Assembly (NCBI RefSeq): GCF_042675645.1
Contig: NZ_JBHTJH010000017.1
Span: 992,001 to 1,056,000, forward strand
Direction: 5' to 3'
From: Sungkyunkwania multivorans
GTDB taxonomy: Bacteria > Bacteroidota > Bacteroidia > Flavobacteriales > Flavobacteriaceae
Length of the DNA: 64,000 nucleotides
This document shows positions 1-7,356 of this stretch, piece after piece. Within the stretch, counting starts at the first letter, position 1. Each line of letters begins with the position of its first letter. The notes beneath the pieces are model-generated. The model did not search any database, was not told the DNA's origin, and saw nothing but the letters and a program-made list of their open reading frames with translations. The translations under genes and the position numbers were made by a program.

Positions 1-89
1 CCAAACGCTGACAAAAAGCCATGCTCTATCGCATGATTAATTTTATTAACAATGCCAGCAAATATAAACTTTTGTGAATTTGTTTTGTT

Positions 90-96
90 TACTTTG
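90..96 (+). promoter_or_regulatory. Probable -7 box upstream of folK-dNK
   Basis: TACTTTG lies 10 bases before the ATG at 107. It fits the Bacteroidota -7 consensus (TAnnTTTG) one base short. A TTTG at 72-75 is a possible -33 element, but the spacing of 14 is shorter than the usual 19, so the upstream half is weak. The transcript would have almost no leader. Confidence 0.35.
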
Positions 97-106
97 CCCA
101 TGAATT

Positions 107-1243
107 ATGAAGAATTTAAGACGGGCATATTTTTCATTAGGTAGCAATATTGGGGATCGGCAAGGATACCTTCAAAAGGCGGTGAACTTGTTAAAAGAGC
201 GATTGGGAAAAGTGGCCGCTATCTCTTCGGTCTATCTCACGCCCGCTTGGGGTTTTGATGGGGATGATTTCTATAATATTTGTGTAGGATTGGATACAGA
301 GTTGGCTCCTCAGGAAGTACTTGATGAGATATTGAATATCGAGGAGGGCCTAGGGAGAAAACGATATGCGGGCTCAGGCTACCTCGCTAGAACCATTGAT
401 ATCGACCTCTTATTCTATGAAGATGAGGTTTTCAATGCAAGTGATCTGATAATTCCACACCCTCAGTTGGAAAAGCGACGTTTCGTATTAAAGCCACTGG
501 TGGAGATAGCTCCAGGAAAAATTCATCCTGTATTTAAGAAAACTGTTGAAGAATTACTCGTTGAATGCGAGGACGAGAGCGAATTGAAACGGCTACCTAG
601 GCCTTTGAAGAACCCTTCTTTGCGAGATTTCTCAAAATTCAACTATATAGCGATCGAAGGGAATATCGGTGCTGGAAAAACTTCTTTGGCAACGATGATG
701 GCCGAGAGTTTTAATGGTAAATTAATACTAGAGCGCTTTGCCGACAATCCCTTTCTGCCAAAGTTCTATGAAGATCGCGGACGCTATGCCTTCCCGTTGG
801 AAATGTCTTTTTTGGCTGACCGTTATCAACAATTTACCGAGGACACGACGCAATTGGACCTCTTCAAGAATTTTATGGTGAGTGATTACGATATTTATAA
901 ATCACTAATATTTGCCAAGGTCACTTTGCAGGAGGAGGAGTTCAAGCTGTATAGGCGGCTTTTCAACATTATGTATAAGGAAGCCACGAAGCCAGACCTG
1001 TATGTATATCTGTATCAAAACACGGAGAGGCTGCTAGCCAATATCAAAAAAAGAGGTCGGGATTACGAACAGCAGATACCGGCTGAATATCTCGAGGACA
1101 TTCACAAAGGATATTTGGACTTTATCAAGACGCAATCGGGACAGCGAGTCCTTATCTTGGATGTTTCCGACAAGGATTTTGTAAACAACAGCGAAGACTA
1201 CATCAAGATCTTAGATGAGATCCATGATTATACCGAAAGCTAA
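107..1243 (+). CDS. folK: Fusion of HPPK (FolK) with a deoxynucleoside kinase
   Basis: Residues about 6-165 form 2-amino-4-hydroxy-6-hydroxymethyldihydropteridine pyrophosphokinase, which transfers pyrophosphate from ATP in folate synthesis. The sequence shows FSLGSNIGDR near the N-terminus and the family signature ARTIDIDLLFY. Residues about 180-375 form a deoxynucleoside kinase: P-loop GNIGAGKT at 185-192, then an ERFADNPFL substrate-site segment and DRYQQF. At 378 residues it is more than twice a stand-alone FolK, and the two domains share one uninterrupted frame. The fusion joins folate synthesis with deoxynucleoside salvage, both of which feed dTMP supply; that link is inference. It converges on the TrmH-family gene. 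FolK and kinase identity are sure; the nucleoside preference is unknown. Confidence 0.93.
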   Translation: MKNLRRAYFSLGSNIGDRQGYLQKAVNLLKERLGKVAAISSVYLTPAWGFDGDDFYNICVGLDTELAPQEVLDEILNIEEGLGRKRYAGSGYLARTIDIDLLFYEDEVFNASDLIIPHPQLEKRRFVLKPLVEIAPGKIHPVFKKTVEELLVECEDESELKRLPRPLKNPSLRDFSKFNYIAIEGNIGAGKTSLATMMAESFNGKLILERFADNPFLPKFYEDRGRYAFPLEMSFLADRYQQFTEDTTQLDLFKNFMVSDYDIYKSLIFAKVTLQEEEFKLYRRLFNIMYKEATKPDLYVYLYQNTERLLANIKKRGRDYEQQIPAEYLEDIHKGYLDFIKTQSGQRVLILDVSDKDFVNNSEDYIKILDEIHDYTES

Positions 1244-1268
1244 CGAGAAAATAGTTCGCGGAAACAAA

Positions 1269-1799
1269 TTACAATTTCATTTTTTTGAAAAGGTCCCATA
1301 GAACTACCCCCGCACTTACTGAAATATTTAAAGAGTGTTTGGTGCCAAACTGCGGAATTTCGATAACTTCATCACTGGCAGATACGACTTCCTGTTGTAC
1401 GCCTTTCACCTCGTTGCCAAAGACAACCACATATTTTTGGTTGGCAACTGGTTGAAAATCATGAAGCATAGTAGCATTCTCAGCTTGTTCTATAGAAAGG
1501 ATGGATACTCCTTCCCCTTGAAGCTTTTCTATGACTTCCAACGTATTTTTTTTATACTCCCAAGCTACCGATTCTGTGGCGCCTAGTGCTGTTTTTTGAA
1601 TGTCTTTATGAGGAGGGGTGGCCGTAATGCCGCATAAATAGATCTTCTCGATCAAAAAGGCATCTGCGGTGCGAAACACCGAACCTATGTTGTTCAAGCT
1701 TCTAATATTGTCCAAGATCACGATGATCGGCGTCTTGGCCGAGTTCTTAAATGTTGTTACATCAAGGCGATCGAGTTCGCTGTTCTTTAGTTTTCGCAT
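1269..1799 (-). CDS. TrmH/SpoU-family RNA 2'-O-methyltransferase
   Basis: A 176-residue SPOUT-fold enzyme that should transfer methyl from SAM to a ribose 2'-OH of tRNA or rRNA. The three family motifs are present: NNIGSVFRTADAF (motif 1 with the catalytic Arg), VVVFGNEVKGV (motif 2) and IEIPQFGTKHSLNISVSAG (motif 3, forming the knot and SAM site). It lacks an N-terminal substrate-binding domain, so it is a minimal SpoU protein like TrmL/TrmH. Whether it acts on tRNA position 34, 18 or on rRNA cannot be told from sequence. It lies between folK-dNK (convergent) and mutS (divergent). Confidence 0.9.
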   Translation of the reverse strand: MRKLKNSELDRLDVTTFKNSAKTPIIVILDNIRSLNNIGSVFRTADAFLIEKIYLCGITATPPHKDIQKTALGATESVAWEYKKNTLEVIEKLQGEGVSILSIEQAENATMLHDFQPVANQKYVVVFGNEVKGVQQEVVSASDEVIEIPQFGTKHSLNISVSAGVVLWDLFKKMKL

Positions 1800-1895
1800 C
1801 CTTCTGGAATTTGGGCAAAAGTATTGAAATATTTATTGTGTACTACTTCTGAATAAATCATGCTCGCTTCATTTTAGAAAACATGGAAATATAGC

Positions 1896-1903
1896 TACAT
1901 TCG
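1896..1903 (+). promoter_or_regulatory. Possible -7 box for mutS
   Basis: TACATTCG sits 24 bases before the mutS start and differs from TAnnTTTG by one base. No convincing TTTG lies at the right distance upstream. Confidence 0.25.
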
Positions 1904-1926
1904 CAGTTCAACCTAAAATTAAGATC

Positions 1927-4533
1927 TTGTCGAAAACAAAGTCAAAAAAGGTCACTCCTTTAATGCAGCAATACAATCAGATCAAGGCCAAATACCCTGA
2001 TGCCATGCTGTTGTTTAGAGTGGGCGATTTTTATGAGACTTTTGGAGAGGATGCCGTAAAGGCAGCGAGGATCTTAGGAATTGTACAAACACATCGAAAC
2101 AACGGCGGTGATCGAACCGAGTTGGCAGGTTTTCCTCACCATTCACTTAATACATATCTGCCAAAACTGGTTAAGGCAGGGGAGCGTGTGGCTATCTGCG
2201 ACCAGTTAGAAGACCCAAAGCAGACCAAGACCATCGTAAAGAGAGGGGTGACTGAGCTGGTGACACCCGGTGTGGCTCTCAATGATGAGGTGTTGCATGC
2301 TAAGACCAATAATTTTCTATGTGCCGTTTATTTTGGCAAGCGAATTCTCGGAGTTTCTTTTTTAGATGTTTCCACTGGCGAGTTTTTAACTGCGCAGGGG
2401 AATGCAGAGTATATCGATAAGCTATTGCAAAACTTTGGTCCTAGCGAGGTATTGATTGCAAAGCAGAAGAAAAAGGATTTTAGTGCAGCATTTGGTGATG
2501 CCCACCATACTTTCTTTATGGAAGATTGGGTCTTTCAGGAGGATTTCGCCAACGAAAAATTGATGGGACACTTTAAGACCAACTCCTTAAAAGGCTTTGG
2601 CATCGACCATTTGCAAGAGGGGATCATTGCCTCAGGGGCAGTACTTTATTACCTTTCCGAAGCACAGCATCACAAGTTGGAGCATATTACAGCGATCAAT
2701 CGAATCGCTGAAGATGATTATGTATGGATGGATCGTTTCACTATCCGGAATTTGGAGCTCTACAACAGTACATCGGTCAATGCAGTAACGCTCTTGGATG
2801 TGATCGACAAGACCATCTCTCCTATGGGAGGGCGATTGCTAAAACGATGGCTGGCACTGCCATTGAAAAATCTGGATAAGATCAGACAGCGACATCAAGT
2901 CGTAGATTTCTTAACGAAAGAAAGGGTTGCCAAAGAAAAGATTCAGCACCAGATAAAACAGATAAGCGATATAGAGCGTTTGATCTCTAAAGTGGCTACG
3001 GCGAAGGTGAGTCCACGAGAAGTTATTCATCTAAAGAATTCATTAGAGGCCATAGTGCCTATCAAAAGTTGGGCGAAACAATCGTCTAATGAGGCCTTGC
3101 GTTCTATCGGTGACCAGTTGCACGACTGCGAACTGCTTCGGGCGAAGATCAAGGAGACGATAAATGAGGAGGCACCTGTGAATGTGTTGAAGGGCAATAC
3201 GGTGGCTGAGGGATTTTCACGAGACTTGGATGAGCTCCGAGATATCGCATTTTCAGGAAAGGATTATTTGGATCAAATGTTACAGCGCGAAACTGAGCGT
3301 ACCGGCATCCCCTCACTTAAAATTGCGAGTAACAATGTCTTTGGATATTACATCGAGGTCCGAAACACACACAAGGATAAAGTGCCAGAGGAGTGGATAA
3401 GAAAACAGACCTTGGTCAATGCCGAGCGTTACATCACTGAGGAATTAAAGGAATACGAAGCTAAGATCCTTGGAGCTGAGGAGAAGATCTTGGTGTTGGA
3501 GCAACAGATCTTTTCTCAGTTGGTGACTTGGTTGGGGGGATACATCAAACCAGTTCAGTTAAACGCGGCTTTGATCGCCCAGTTAGATTGCTTGTGTGGC
3601 TTTGCTCAGTTGGCTCAAGATAATAATTATATGCTTCCAGAATTGGACGAATCGTTCGACTTAGATATCAAGGATGGCCGTCATCCTGTTATAGAAAAAC
3701 AACTACCTATTGGGCAAGAGTACATTGCCAACGATGTATATTTGGACCGCGAGCAGCAACAGATCATTATGATTACAGGGCCAAATATGTCTGGAAAGTC
3801 TGCCATCTTAAGACAAACAGCATTGATAGTGCTTTTGGCTCAGATGGGAAGCTTTGTACCAGCAAAAGAGGCCCGAATCGGATTGATCGATAAGATATTT
3901 ACTAGAGTTGGGGCTAGCGATAACATTTCGATGGGCGAGTCTACCTTTATGGTAGAGATGAATGAGACGGCCTCCATTCTTAATAATATCTCTGAGAGAA
4001 GTCTTGTACTTTTGGACGAGATCGGTCGTGGAACCAGCACCTATGATGGGATTTCCATCGCCTGGGCGATCTCAGAATATTTGCATGAGCATCCCAGCAA
4101 GGCCAAAACCCTGTTTGCCACGCATTATCATGAGTTGAATGAAATGACAGAAACCTTTTCTAGGATTCGAAATTACAATGTTTCGGTAAAAGAGTTGAAA
4201 GATCAGGTGCTATTTCTGCGAAAACTGGTTGCCGGGGGCAGCCACCATAGCTTTGGGATCCATGTGGCGAAGATGGCCGGAATGCCTCAGCAGGTCATTC
4301 ATAGGGCCAACAAGATCCTGAAAAAACTTGAAAAGGATCATAGTAGCGAAGAGTTGACAGATACCTTAAGGGGGATGCAAAATGATATGCAGTTGAGTTT
4401 CTTCAATCTAGACGACCCATTGCTCGAAGAAATCAAAGATGAGATCCTTCATACAGACATTGATACGTTGACTCCTGTAGAAGCGCTGATGAAGCTGAAT
4501 GAGATAAAACGAATGCTGACTAAAAAGAAATAG
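1927..4533 (+). CDS. mutS: DNA mismatch repair protein MutS
   Basis: An 868-residue MutS1, the mismatch recognition ATPase that recruits MutL. The mismatch-stacking motif F-Y-E is at residues 35-37 (GDFYETFGED). The Walker A GPNMSGKS is at 618-625, followed by the Walker B region LVLLDEIGRGTSTYDG and the ATHYHEL switch segment. The start is TTG; no ATG lies upstream in frame near the conserved N-terminus. Length is normal for the family. It stands alone, transcribed toward the tRNA region; there is no clear hairpin terminator directly after the stop. Confidence 0.97.
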   Translation: MSKTKSKKVTPLMQQYNQIKAKYPDAMLLFRVGDFYETFGEDAVKAARILGIVQTHRNNGGDRTELAGFPHHSLNTYLPKLVKAGERVAICDQLEDPKQTKTIVKRGVTELVTPGVALNDEVLHAKTNNFLCAVYFGKRILGVSFLDVSTGEFLTAQGNAEYIDKLLQNFGPSEVLIAKQKKKDFSAAFGDAHHTFFMEDWVFQEDFANEKLMGHFKTNSLKGFGIDHLQEGIIASGAVLYYLSEAQHHKLEHITAINRIAEDDYVWMDRFTIRNLELYNSTSVNAVTLLDVIDKTISPMGGRLLKRWLALPLKNLDKIRQRHQVVDFLTKERVAKEKIQHQIKQISDIERLISKVATAKVSPREVIHLKNSLEAIVPIKSWAKQSSNEALRSIGDQLHDCELLRAKIKETINEEAPVNVLKGNTVAEGFSRDLDELRDIAFSGKDYLDQMLQRETERTGIPSLKIASNNVFGYYIEVRNTHKDKVPEEWIRKQTLVNAERYITEELKEYEAKILGAEEKILVLEQQIFSQLVTWLGGYIKPVQLNAALIAQLDCLCGFAQLAQDNNYMLPELDESFDLDIKDGRHPVIEKQLPIGQEYIANDVYLDREQQQIIMITGPNMSGKSAILRQTALIVLLAQMGSFVPAKEARIGLIDKIFTRVGASDNISMGESTFMVEMNETASILNNISERSLVLLDEIGRGTSTYDGISIAWAISEYLHEHPSKAKTLFATHYHELNEMTETFSRIRNYNVSVKELKDQVLFLRKLVAGGSHHSFGIHVAKMAGMPQQVIHRANKILKKLEKDHSSEELTDTLRGMQNDMQLSFFNLDDPLLEEIKDEILHTDIDTLTPVEALMKLNEIKRMLTKKK

Positions 4534-4583
4534 CGATATGGGCTAACGCGCCAAAAAATATTCTTTCTTTTTCTTTAAAATAC

Positions 4584-4613
4584 TTTGGAATTTCTGATTT
4601 TGTGTTAAATTTG
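4584..4613 (+). promoter_or_regulatory. Bacteroidota sigma-A promoter before tRNA-Gly region
   Basis: TTTG at 4584-4587 and TAAATTTG at 4606-4613 are separated by 18 bases, close to the consensus TTTG-N19-TAnnTTTG. Transcription would begin near 4620, over 200 bases before tRNA-Gly, and run through the broken tRNA copy. The -7 box is followed by GCACCCGCC, also found at the tRNA-Phe promoter. Confidence 0.6.
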
Positions 4614-4743
4614 CACCCGCCTGAATGATAAAAGTTTTTTACTTTTGTAAAGAAGGTTGGACATGATTATTGCTGACCAGCACGGGTGGCACGTTCTTTA
4701 GAAACTTACGAAGGTGCTTCCTAGTTTTATAGAAGCAAAATAT

Positions 4744-4814
4744 GCGAAAGTAGCTCCTGGCAACCGACGACCACGAGTTCTCGGGGAGAGGAATGCATAG
4801 AGCATCACCTTGCC
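4744..4814 (+). pseudogene. Broken tRNA-Gly copy
   Basis: Two pieces match the intact tRNA-Gly at 4840. GCGAAAGTAGCTC (4744-4756) gives the acceptor 5' strand and half the D stem. AGAGCATCACCTTGCC (4799-4814) gives the other D-stem half, the anticodon stem 5' strand and the anticodon. About 42 unrelated bases replace the D loop, and nothing matching the 3' half follows. The sequence before each copy is also shared (AAAATATGCGAAAG), which suggests a decayed tandem duplication. It cannot fold as a tRNA. Confidence 0.7.
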
Positions 4815-4839
4815 TCTTAATTTTACGGAGGTAAAATAT

Positions 4840-4911
4840 GCGAAAGTAGCTCAGGGGTAGAGCATCACCTTGCCAAGGTGAGGGTCGCGGGTTCAAATCC
4901 CGTCTTTCGCT
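4840..4911 (+). tRNA. tRNA-Gly (GCC)
   Basis: A 72-nt cloverleaf. Acceptor GCGAAAG (4840-4846) pairs with CTTTCGC (4904-4910), discriminator T. The anticodon stem TCACC/GGTGA encloses TTGCCAA with anticodon GCC at 4872-4874. The T arm contains GTTCAAATC. No encoded CCA follows. Confidence 0.96.
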
Positions 4912-4916
4912 CTAGA

Positions 4917-4939
4917 AACGCTGTTCGCAGCGTTTTTTT
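4917..4939 (+). terminator. Rho-independent terminator of tRNA-Gly
   Basis: AACGCTG, loop TTCG, CAGCGTT, then a run of T. A perfect 7-bp stem with a stable UUCG loop starts 6 bases after tRNA-Gly and separates it from tRNA-Leu. Confidence 0.85.
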
Positions 4940-4950
4940 ATAAGTCCGAG

Positions 4951-5036
4951 GCTCGAGTGGTGGAATTGGTAGACACGTTGGACTTAAAATCCAATGGGCA
5001 GTAATGCCCGTGCGGGTTCAAGTCCCGCCTCGAGTA
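4951..5036 (+). tRNA. tRNA-Leu (TAA)
   Basis: An 86-nt class II tRNA. Acceptor GCTCGAG (4951-4957) pairs with CTCGAGT (5029-5035), the first pair being a G-U wobble; discriminator A. Anticodon stem TTGGA/TCCAA with loop CTTAAAA gives anticodon TAA at 4985-4987. The long variable arm is TGGGCAGTAATGCCC. T arm GTTCAAGTC. CCA is not encoded. Confidence 0.96.
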
Positions 5037-5047
5037 CAGATGAAAAG

Positions 5048-5075
5048 AAGCCAGGTCGAAAGATCTGGCTTTTTT
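5048..5075 (+). terminator. Terminator of tRNA-Leu
   Basis: AAGCCAGGTC (5048-5057), loop GAAA, GATCTGGCTT (5062-5071), then T-rich sequence. Ten pairs with one G-U. Its T tract also forms the left arm of a longer inverted repeat (5068-5128). Confidence 0.85.
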
Positions 5076-5128
5076 GTTTTGAAGAAGGGTCGAAACTCGT
5101 TTCAGGGCCTTCTTCAAAACAAAAAAGC
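5068..5128. repeat. Perfect 21-bp inverted repeat between two terminators
   Basis: Bases 5068-5088 are the exact reverse complement of 5108-5128. The 19-base centre contains GAAAC-TC-GTTTC, so the whole 61 bases can form one long hairpin. The left arm uses the T tract of the tRNA-Leu terminator and the right arm the A tract of the hairpin at 5121-5152, so the three structures exclude one another. Confidence 0.75.
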
Positions 5129-5152
5129 ATCCGCTTGGCGGATCGGCTTTTT
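5121..5152. terminator. Bidirectional terminator-like hairpin
   Basis: A-run then GC-ATCCGC, loop TTG, GCGGAT, two unpaired bases, GCTTTTT. The A and T runs on opposite sides allow it to work on either strand. Confidence 0.6.
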
Positions 5153-5158
5153 CTCTCG

Positions 5159-5188
5159 GGATGACTTGGCGGGACTCGCCGCCAGGCA
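5159..5188. repeat. 30-bp palindrome-containing repeat, copy 1
   Basis: Identical over 30 bases to 5268-5297. The core TGGCGG-GACTCG-CCGCCA is a hairpin. No gene lies in 5037-5363, which holds only terminators and these repeats. Confidence 0.8.
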
Positions 5189-5267
5189 ATTCCCGCGGGT
5201 TGTGGAACTGTTCTGGGCCGATTTCCGAGACAAAGGAGGGATTCGTTTGGTGAATTTGTTTTTTTCA

Positions 5268-5297
5268 GGATGACTTGGCGGGACTCGCCGCCAGGCA
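5268..5297. repeat. 30-bp palindrome-containing repeat, copy 2
   Basis: Second exact copy of 5159-5188, 109 bases downstream in the same orientation; a REP-like intergenic element. Confidence 0.8.
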
Positions 5298-5309
5298 TTT
5301 TATAACCAA

Positions 5310-5334
5310 AAAAGCCTCCACATGTCGATGCAGA
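5310..5334 (-). terminator. Terminator after the 129-residue secreted protein
   Basis: Read on the minus strand: GCCTC, 14-base loop with partial inner pairing, GAGGC, then six T. It follows the stop at 5364 by about 30 bases. Confidence 0.6.
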
Positions 5335-5363
5335 GGCCCTTGTAAGCTGTTTTCAGGCATCGA

Positions 5364-5753
5364 CTAATTTTTTTCACCATCTTCATCACTCTTTTCGTCC
5401 TCTCGGGTAACACTTTCCTTGAGGTCAATGTCAATGAGGATAAGCCGCTGCTCATATTGTCTTATAGTTGATTGGGCATCGGCGTTCTTCGTTCCTACCG
5501 CGATCGGGTCTATTTCGTAAGTGACCGTAAAAGACTTACTTATGTGCTCTTTAGAATTCAGGTCATATTTTGACGACGCCTTTTTGCTTATAAAGGTGAA
5601 CTCTATCAGATTGCCACTTTCTTTATTTGAGAAATAATAGGCTTTGTCAGATTGTCCGATAAAGGTGGCCTCTAAGGTTCTTATTTCATTGTTATTCTGA
5701 GCCAGCAAGTTTGTGGTCAAAATAAGGGTGATGACGAATAGAACTTTTTTCAT
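5364..5753 (-). CDS. Secreted protein of unknown function (129 aa)
   Basis: The N-terminus (MKKVLFVITLILTT...LLAQ) is a clear Sec signal peptide with Ala-Gln at the expected cleavage point. The mature part, about 110 residues, is polar and predicted to be mainly beta (alternating hydrophobics such as TLEATFIGQ, IEFTFISKK, KSFTVTYEI), and ends in a very acidic tail (TREDEKSDEDGEKN). I do not recognise a domain. It is a single gene with its own terminator. The reading frame, signal peptide and codon use support it as real. Confidence 0.75.
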   Translation of the reverse strand: MKKVLFVITLILTTNLLAQNNNEIRTLEATFIGQSDKAYYFSNKESGNLIEFTFISKKASSKYDLNSKEHISKSFTVTYEIDPIAVGTKNADAQSTIRQYEQRLILIDIDLKESVTREDEKSDEDGEKN

Positions 5754-5931
5754 GAGTTGCGGGTTTTAGGTCGTTAGTTCGTTAAAGGTATAAAATTAGG
5801 TGGAGATTTTTATCGAAGAAATTTCCCGCTTTACTACGCTTACCGCTCAAGTTTGATCCAAATGTCTAAGAAAAGAGCTTGCATACTCCTGAATATAAAT
5901 GTTTCGAAGAGCACGCAAGCATTGGGTCTTA

Positions 5932-6348
5932 CTATTGCGTCATTTTCATCGAAAGTTCTTGTATTTCTTTGGCTTTTTTGGTCATGTATTCTCCCAATTT
6001 TTGGGCGTCTTCGCCAGACACATTGCTAAGAGCCTCTTGTCCCATAGAAGCTAATTTTTGACCTTTCTGACCAAGCTCGGCAAAAGCGCTCATGTCTTTG
6101 CTTTCAGCTGCCTTTTTATAATCTTCAATATAGGCTTCATAGGTCTCTACATATTTTTGGACAGTTTTGTCATTGAAAGATGGTATCCCCTCGGAGGATT
6201 TGTCCGTTTTGGCTTTTACCGAGGTCTCCGTTTTTACCTGAGAGGTTTTTTGGGTGTTTTCTGTTGACATTGTTTCATTCTTGCAAGCCGTTGAAACAGT
6301 TAGCGCCAAGATGGTCGCTATAGATGCTTTTAAAAGTAAATTTTTCAT
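5932..6348 (-). CDS. Small lipoprotein of unknown function
   Basis: 138 residues. The signal sequence ends in a lipobox-like VSTAC at about residue 22, so it is probably a lipoprotein. The mature part is Lys/Glu/Ser/Thr-rich and helical, with two amphipathic helices around YVETYEAYIEDYKKAAESKDM and EDAQKLGEYMTKKAKEIQELSMKM. No known domain is recognised. The stop of the next gene upstream (6364-6783, same strand) is only 15 bases before this start, so the two are probably cotranscribed. Confidence 0.78.
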   Translation of the reverse strand: MKNLLLKASIATILALTVSTACKNETMSTENTQKTSQVKTETSVKAKTDKSSEGIPSFNDKTVQKYVETYEAYIEDYKKAAESKDMSAFAELGQKGQKLASMGQEALSNVSGEDAQKLGEYMTKKAKEIQELSMKMTQ

Positions 6349-6363
6349 TTGCGATAATATTGA

Positions 6364-6783
6364 TTAAAAGAATAAAATATTTGCGACAATCATCCAAACT
6401 CCCACGACAATTCCGAACATACCGAATTTGCCTTGTTTTGGAGCCATTTTTGCTAATAGGATCTCGCCCTTTTCTTTAGCGGATTCATTTTTAGACAAGA
6501 TCAACTTGTTGATCATTCCATAGCCTAGCATAAATCCAAGGGTCGCTTGCACCAAGCTACCTGCAAGAAGTGAAATCCACCAGATAGGATAGGATGTTAA
6601 CCAGTCTAGGTTGAGCACAGAAGAGATGATTCCCCAAACCCCCCACAGGCAAAAAATGAGTCCGATCCACCCTTGGTAAGGGGTGATCTTGTCCAAGAGC
6701 TCTTTGGCATTGGGTTTTTTAGAAAGAAGTAATGAAGGTACAGCGACGATGCTTAGCACGATCAATGTGATTCCATAAATCAT
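6364..6783 (-). CDS. Small integral membrane protein of unknown function
   Basis: 139 residues with about four hydrophobic segments: residues 1-20, about 38-62, 68-92 (LLAGSLVQATLGFMLGYGMI) and 115-138. Short polar loops (KKPNAKELLDKITPYQGW and KMAPKQGKFGM) look like a repeated loop, suggesting two duplicated two-helix halves; each has a K-x-x-P-x-Q-G core. Function is not recognised. It is the first gene of a likely pair with the downstream lipoprotein. Confidence 0.78.
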   Translation of the reverse strand: MIYGITLIVLSIVAVPSLLLSKKPNAKELLDKITPYQGWIGLIFCLWGVWGIISSVLNLDWLTSYPIWWISLLAGSLVQATLGFMLGYGMINKLILSKNESAKEKGEILLAKMAPKQGKFGMFGIVVGVWMIVANILFF

Positions 6784-7099
6784 AATTAAAATTTTTAATG
6801 GTTTGTAGGGATCAAAGTTGGGCTAATTATATGTGAGTAACATCCCTTAAAATCGTAGAAATCGTCTCCCAGTATTCAGTGGTGAAATACATGTGCGGAC
6901 ACCTTTTCCGATCAAATGGCATATTGAATATCATAAGGAACTTTAGAAACAGTTGTTGTAAGCTATTGCCCAAAATCGGAAAACGCGAAGAAATCGATCC
7001 TACGTCTAGAGTGAGATGACGAAACGGCTCGCCACTCCTGTTTTCTTGGAGGCCACTAGAGACAGCACTAAGAGCTTTAAACGAGAAACCAGAAACTAA
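6784..7099. other. Intergenic region without a recognisable gene
   Basis: About 315 bases between the membrane protein start and the tRNA-Phe terminator. Reading frames here only run through the tRNA in the wrong frame. No hairpin, repeat or protein remnant was recognised. Confidence 0.6.
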
Positions 7100-7127
7100 A
7101 AAACCCGATCTATCTGGATCGGGTTTT
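7100..7127 (-). terminator. Terminator of tRNA-Phe
   Basis: AAACCCGATC (7101-7110), 6-base loop, GATCGGGTTT (7117-7126): a perfect 10-bp stem flanked by A and T, starting 5 bases after the tRNA 3' end on the minus strand. Confidence 0.85.
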
Positions 7128-7131
7128 AAAG

Positions 7132-7204
7132 TGGTGCCTCCAGGAATCGAACCAGGGACACAAGGATTTTCAGTCCTTTGCTCTACCAACTGAGCTAAGG
7201 CACC
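7132..7204 (-). tRNA. tRNA-Phe (GAA)
   Basis: A 73-nt cloverleaf on the minus strand. Acceptor begins GGTGCCT at 7204 and ends with discriminator A at 7132. The anticodon stem AAGGA/TCCTT encloses CTGAAAA, anticodon GAA. D arm GCTCAGTTGGTAGAGC and T arm GTTCGATTC are canonical. CCA is not encoded. Confidence 0.96.
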
Positions 7205-7274
7205 AATTGCAATTGCAGCATAAACACTGACTTTGCGGACCTGCTCACCGCAGCTAGCGGTGCGTAGGCGGGTG

Positions 7275-7305
7275 CAAATATAGTAGCTAAATTAAAACTA
7301 CCAAA
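7275..7305 (-). promoter_or_regulatory. Consensus promoter of tRNA-Phe
   Basis: On the minus strand TTTG (7305-7302), exactly 19 bases, TATATTTG (7282-7275): a perfect match to the Bacteroidota consensus. The bases just after the box, CACCCGCC, match those after the tRNA-Gly region promoter. Confidence 0.75.
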
Positions 7306-7356
7306 GCAATTTTTAAAAAAATCGCTTTCGTAAATTTACAACTTTTAAGTCAGATT

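Noticed and set aside
4639..5298. Overlapping minus-strand frames through the tRNA genes
   Set aside because: They read through tRNA-Gly, tRNA-Leu and the palindromic repeats, a usual source of false proteins (for example GLEPARALLPIGF).
6827..7189. 120-residue minus-strand frame
   Set aside because: The first part (VPGSIPGGTT) is the reverse reading of tRNA-Phe; the remainder has no coding character.
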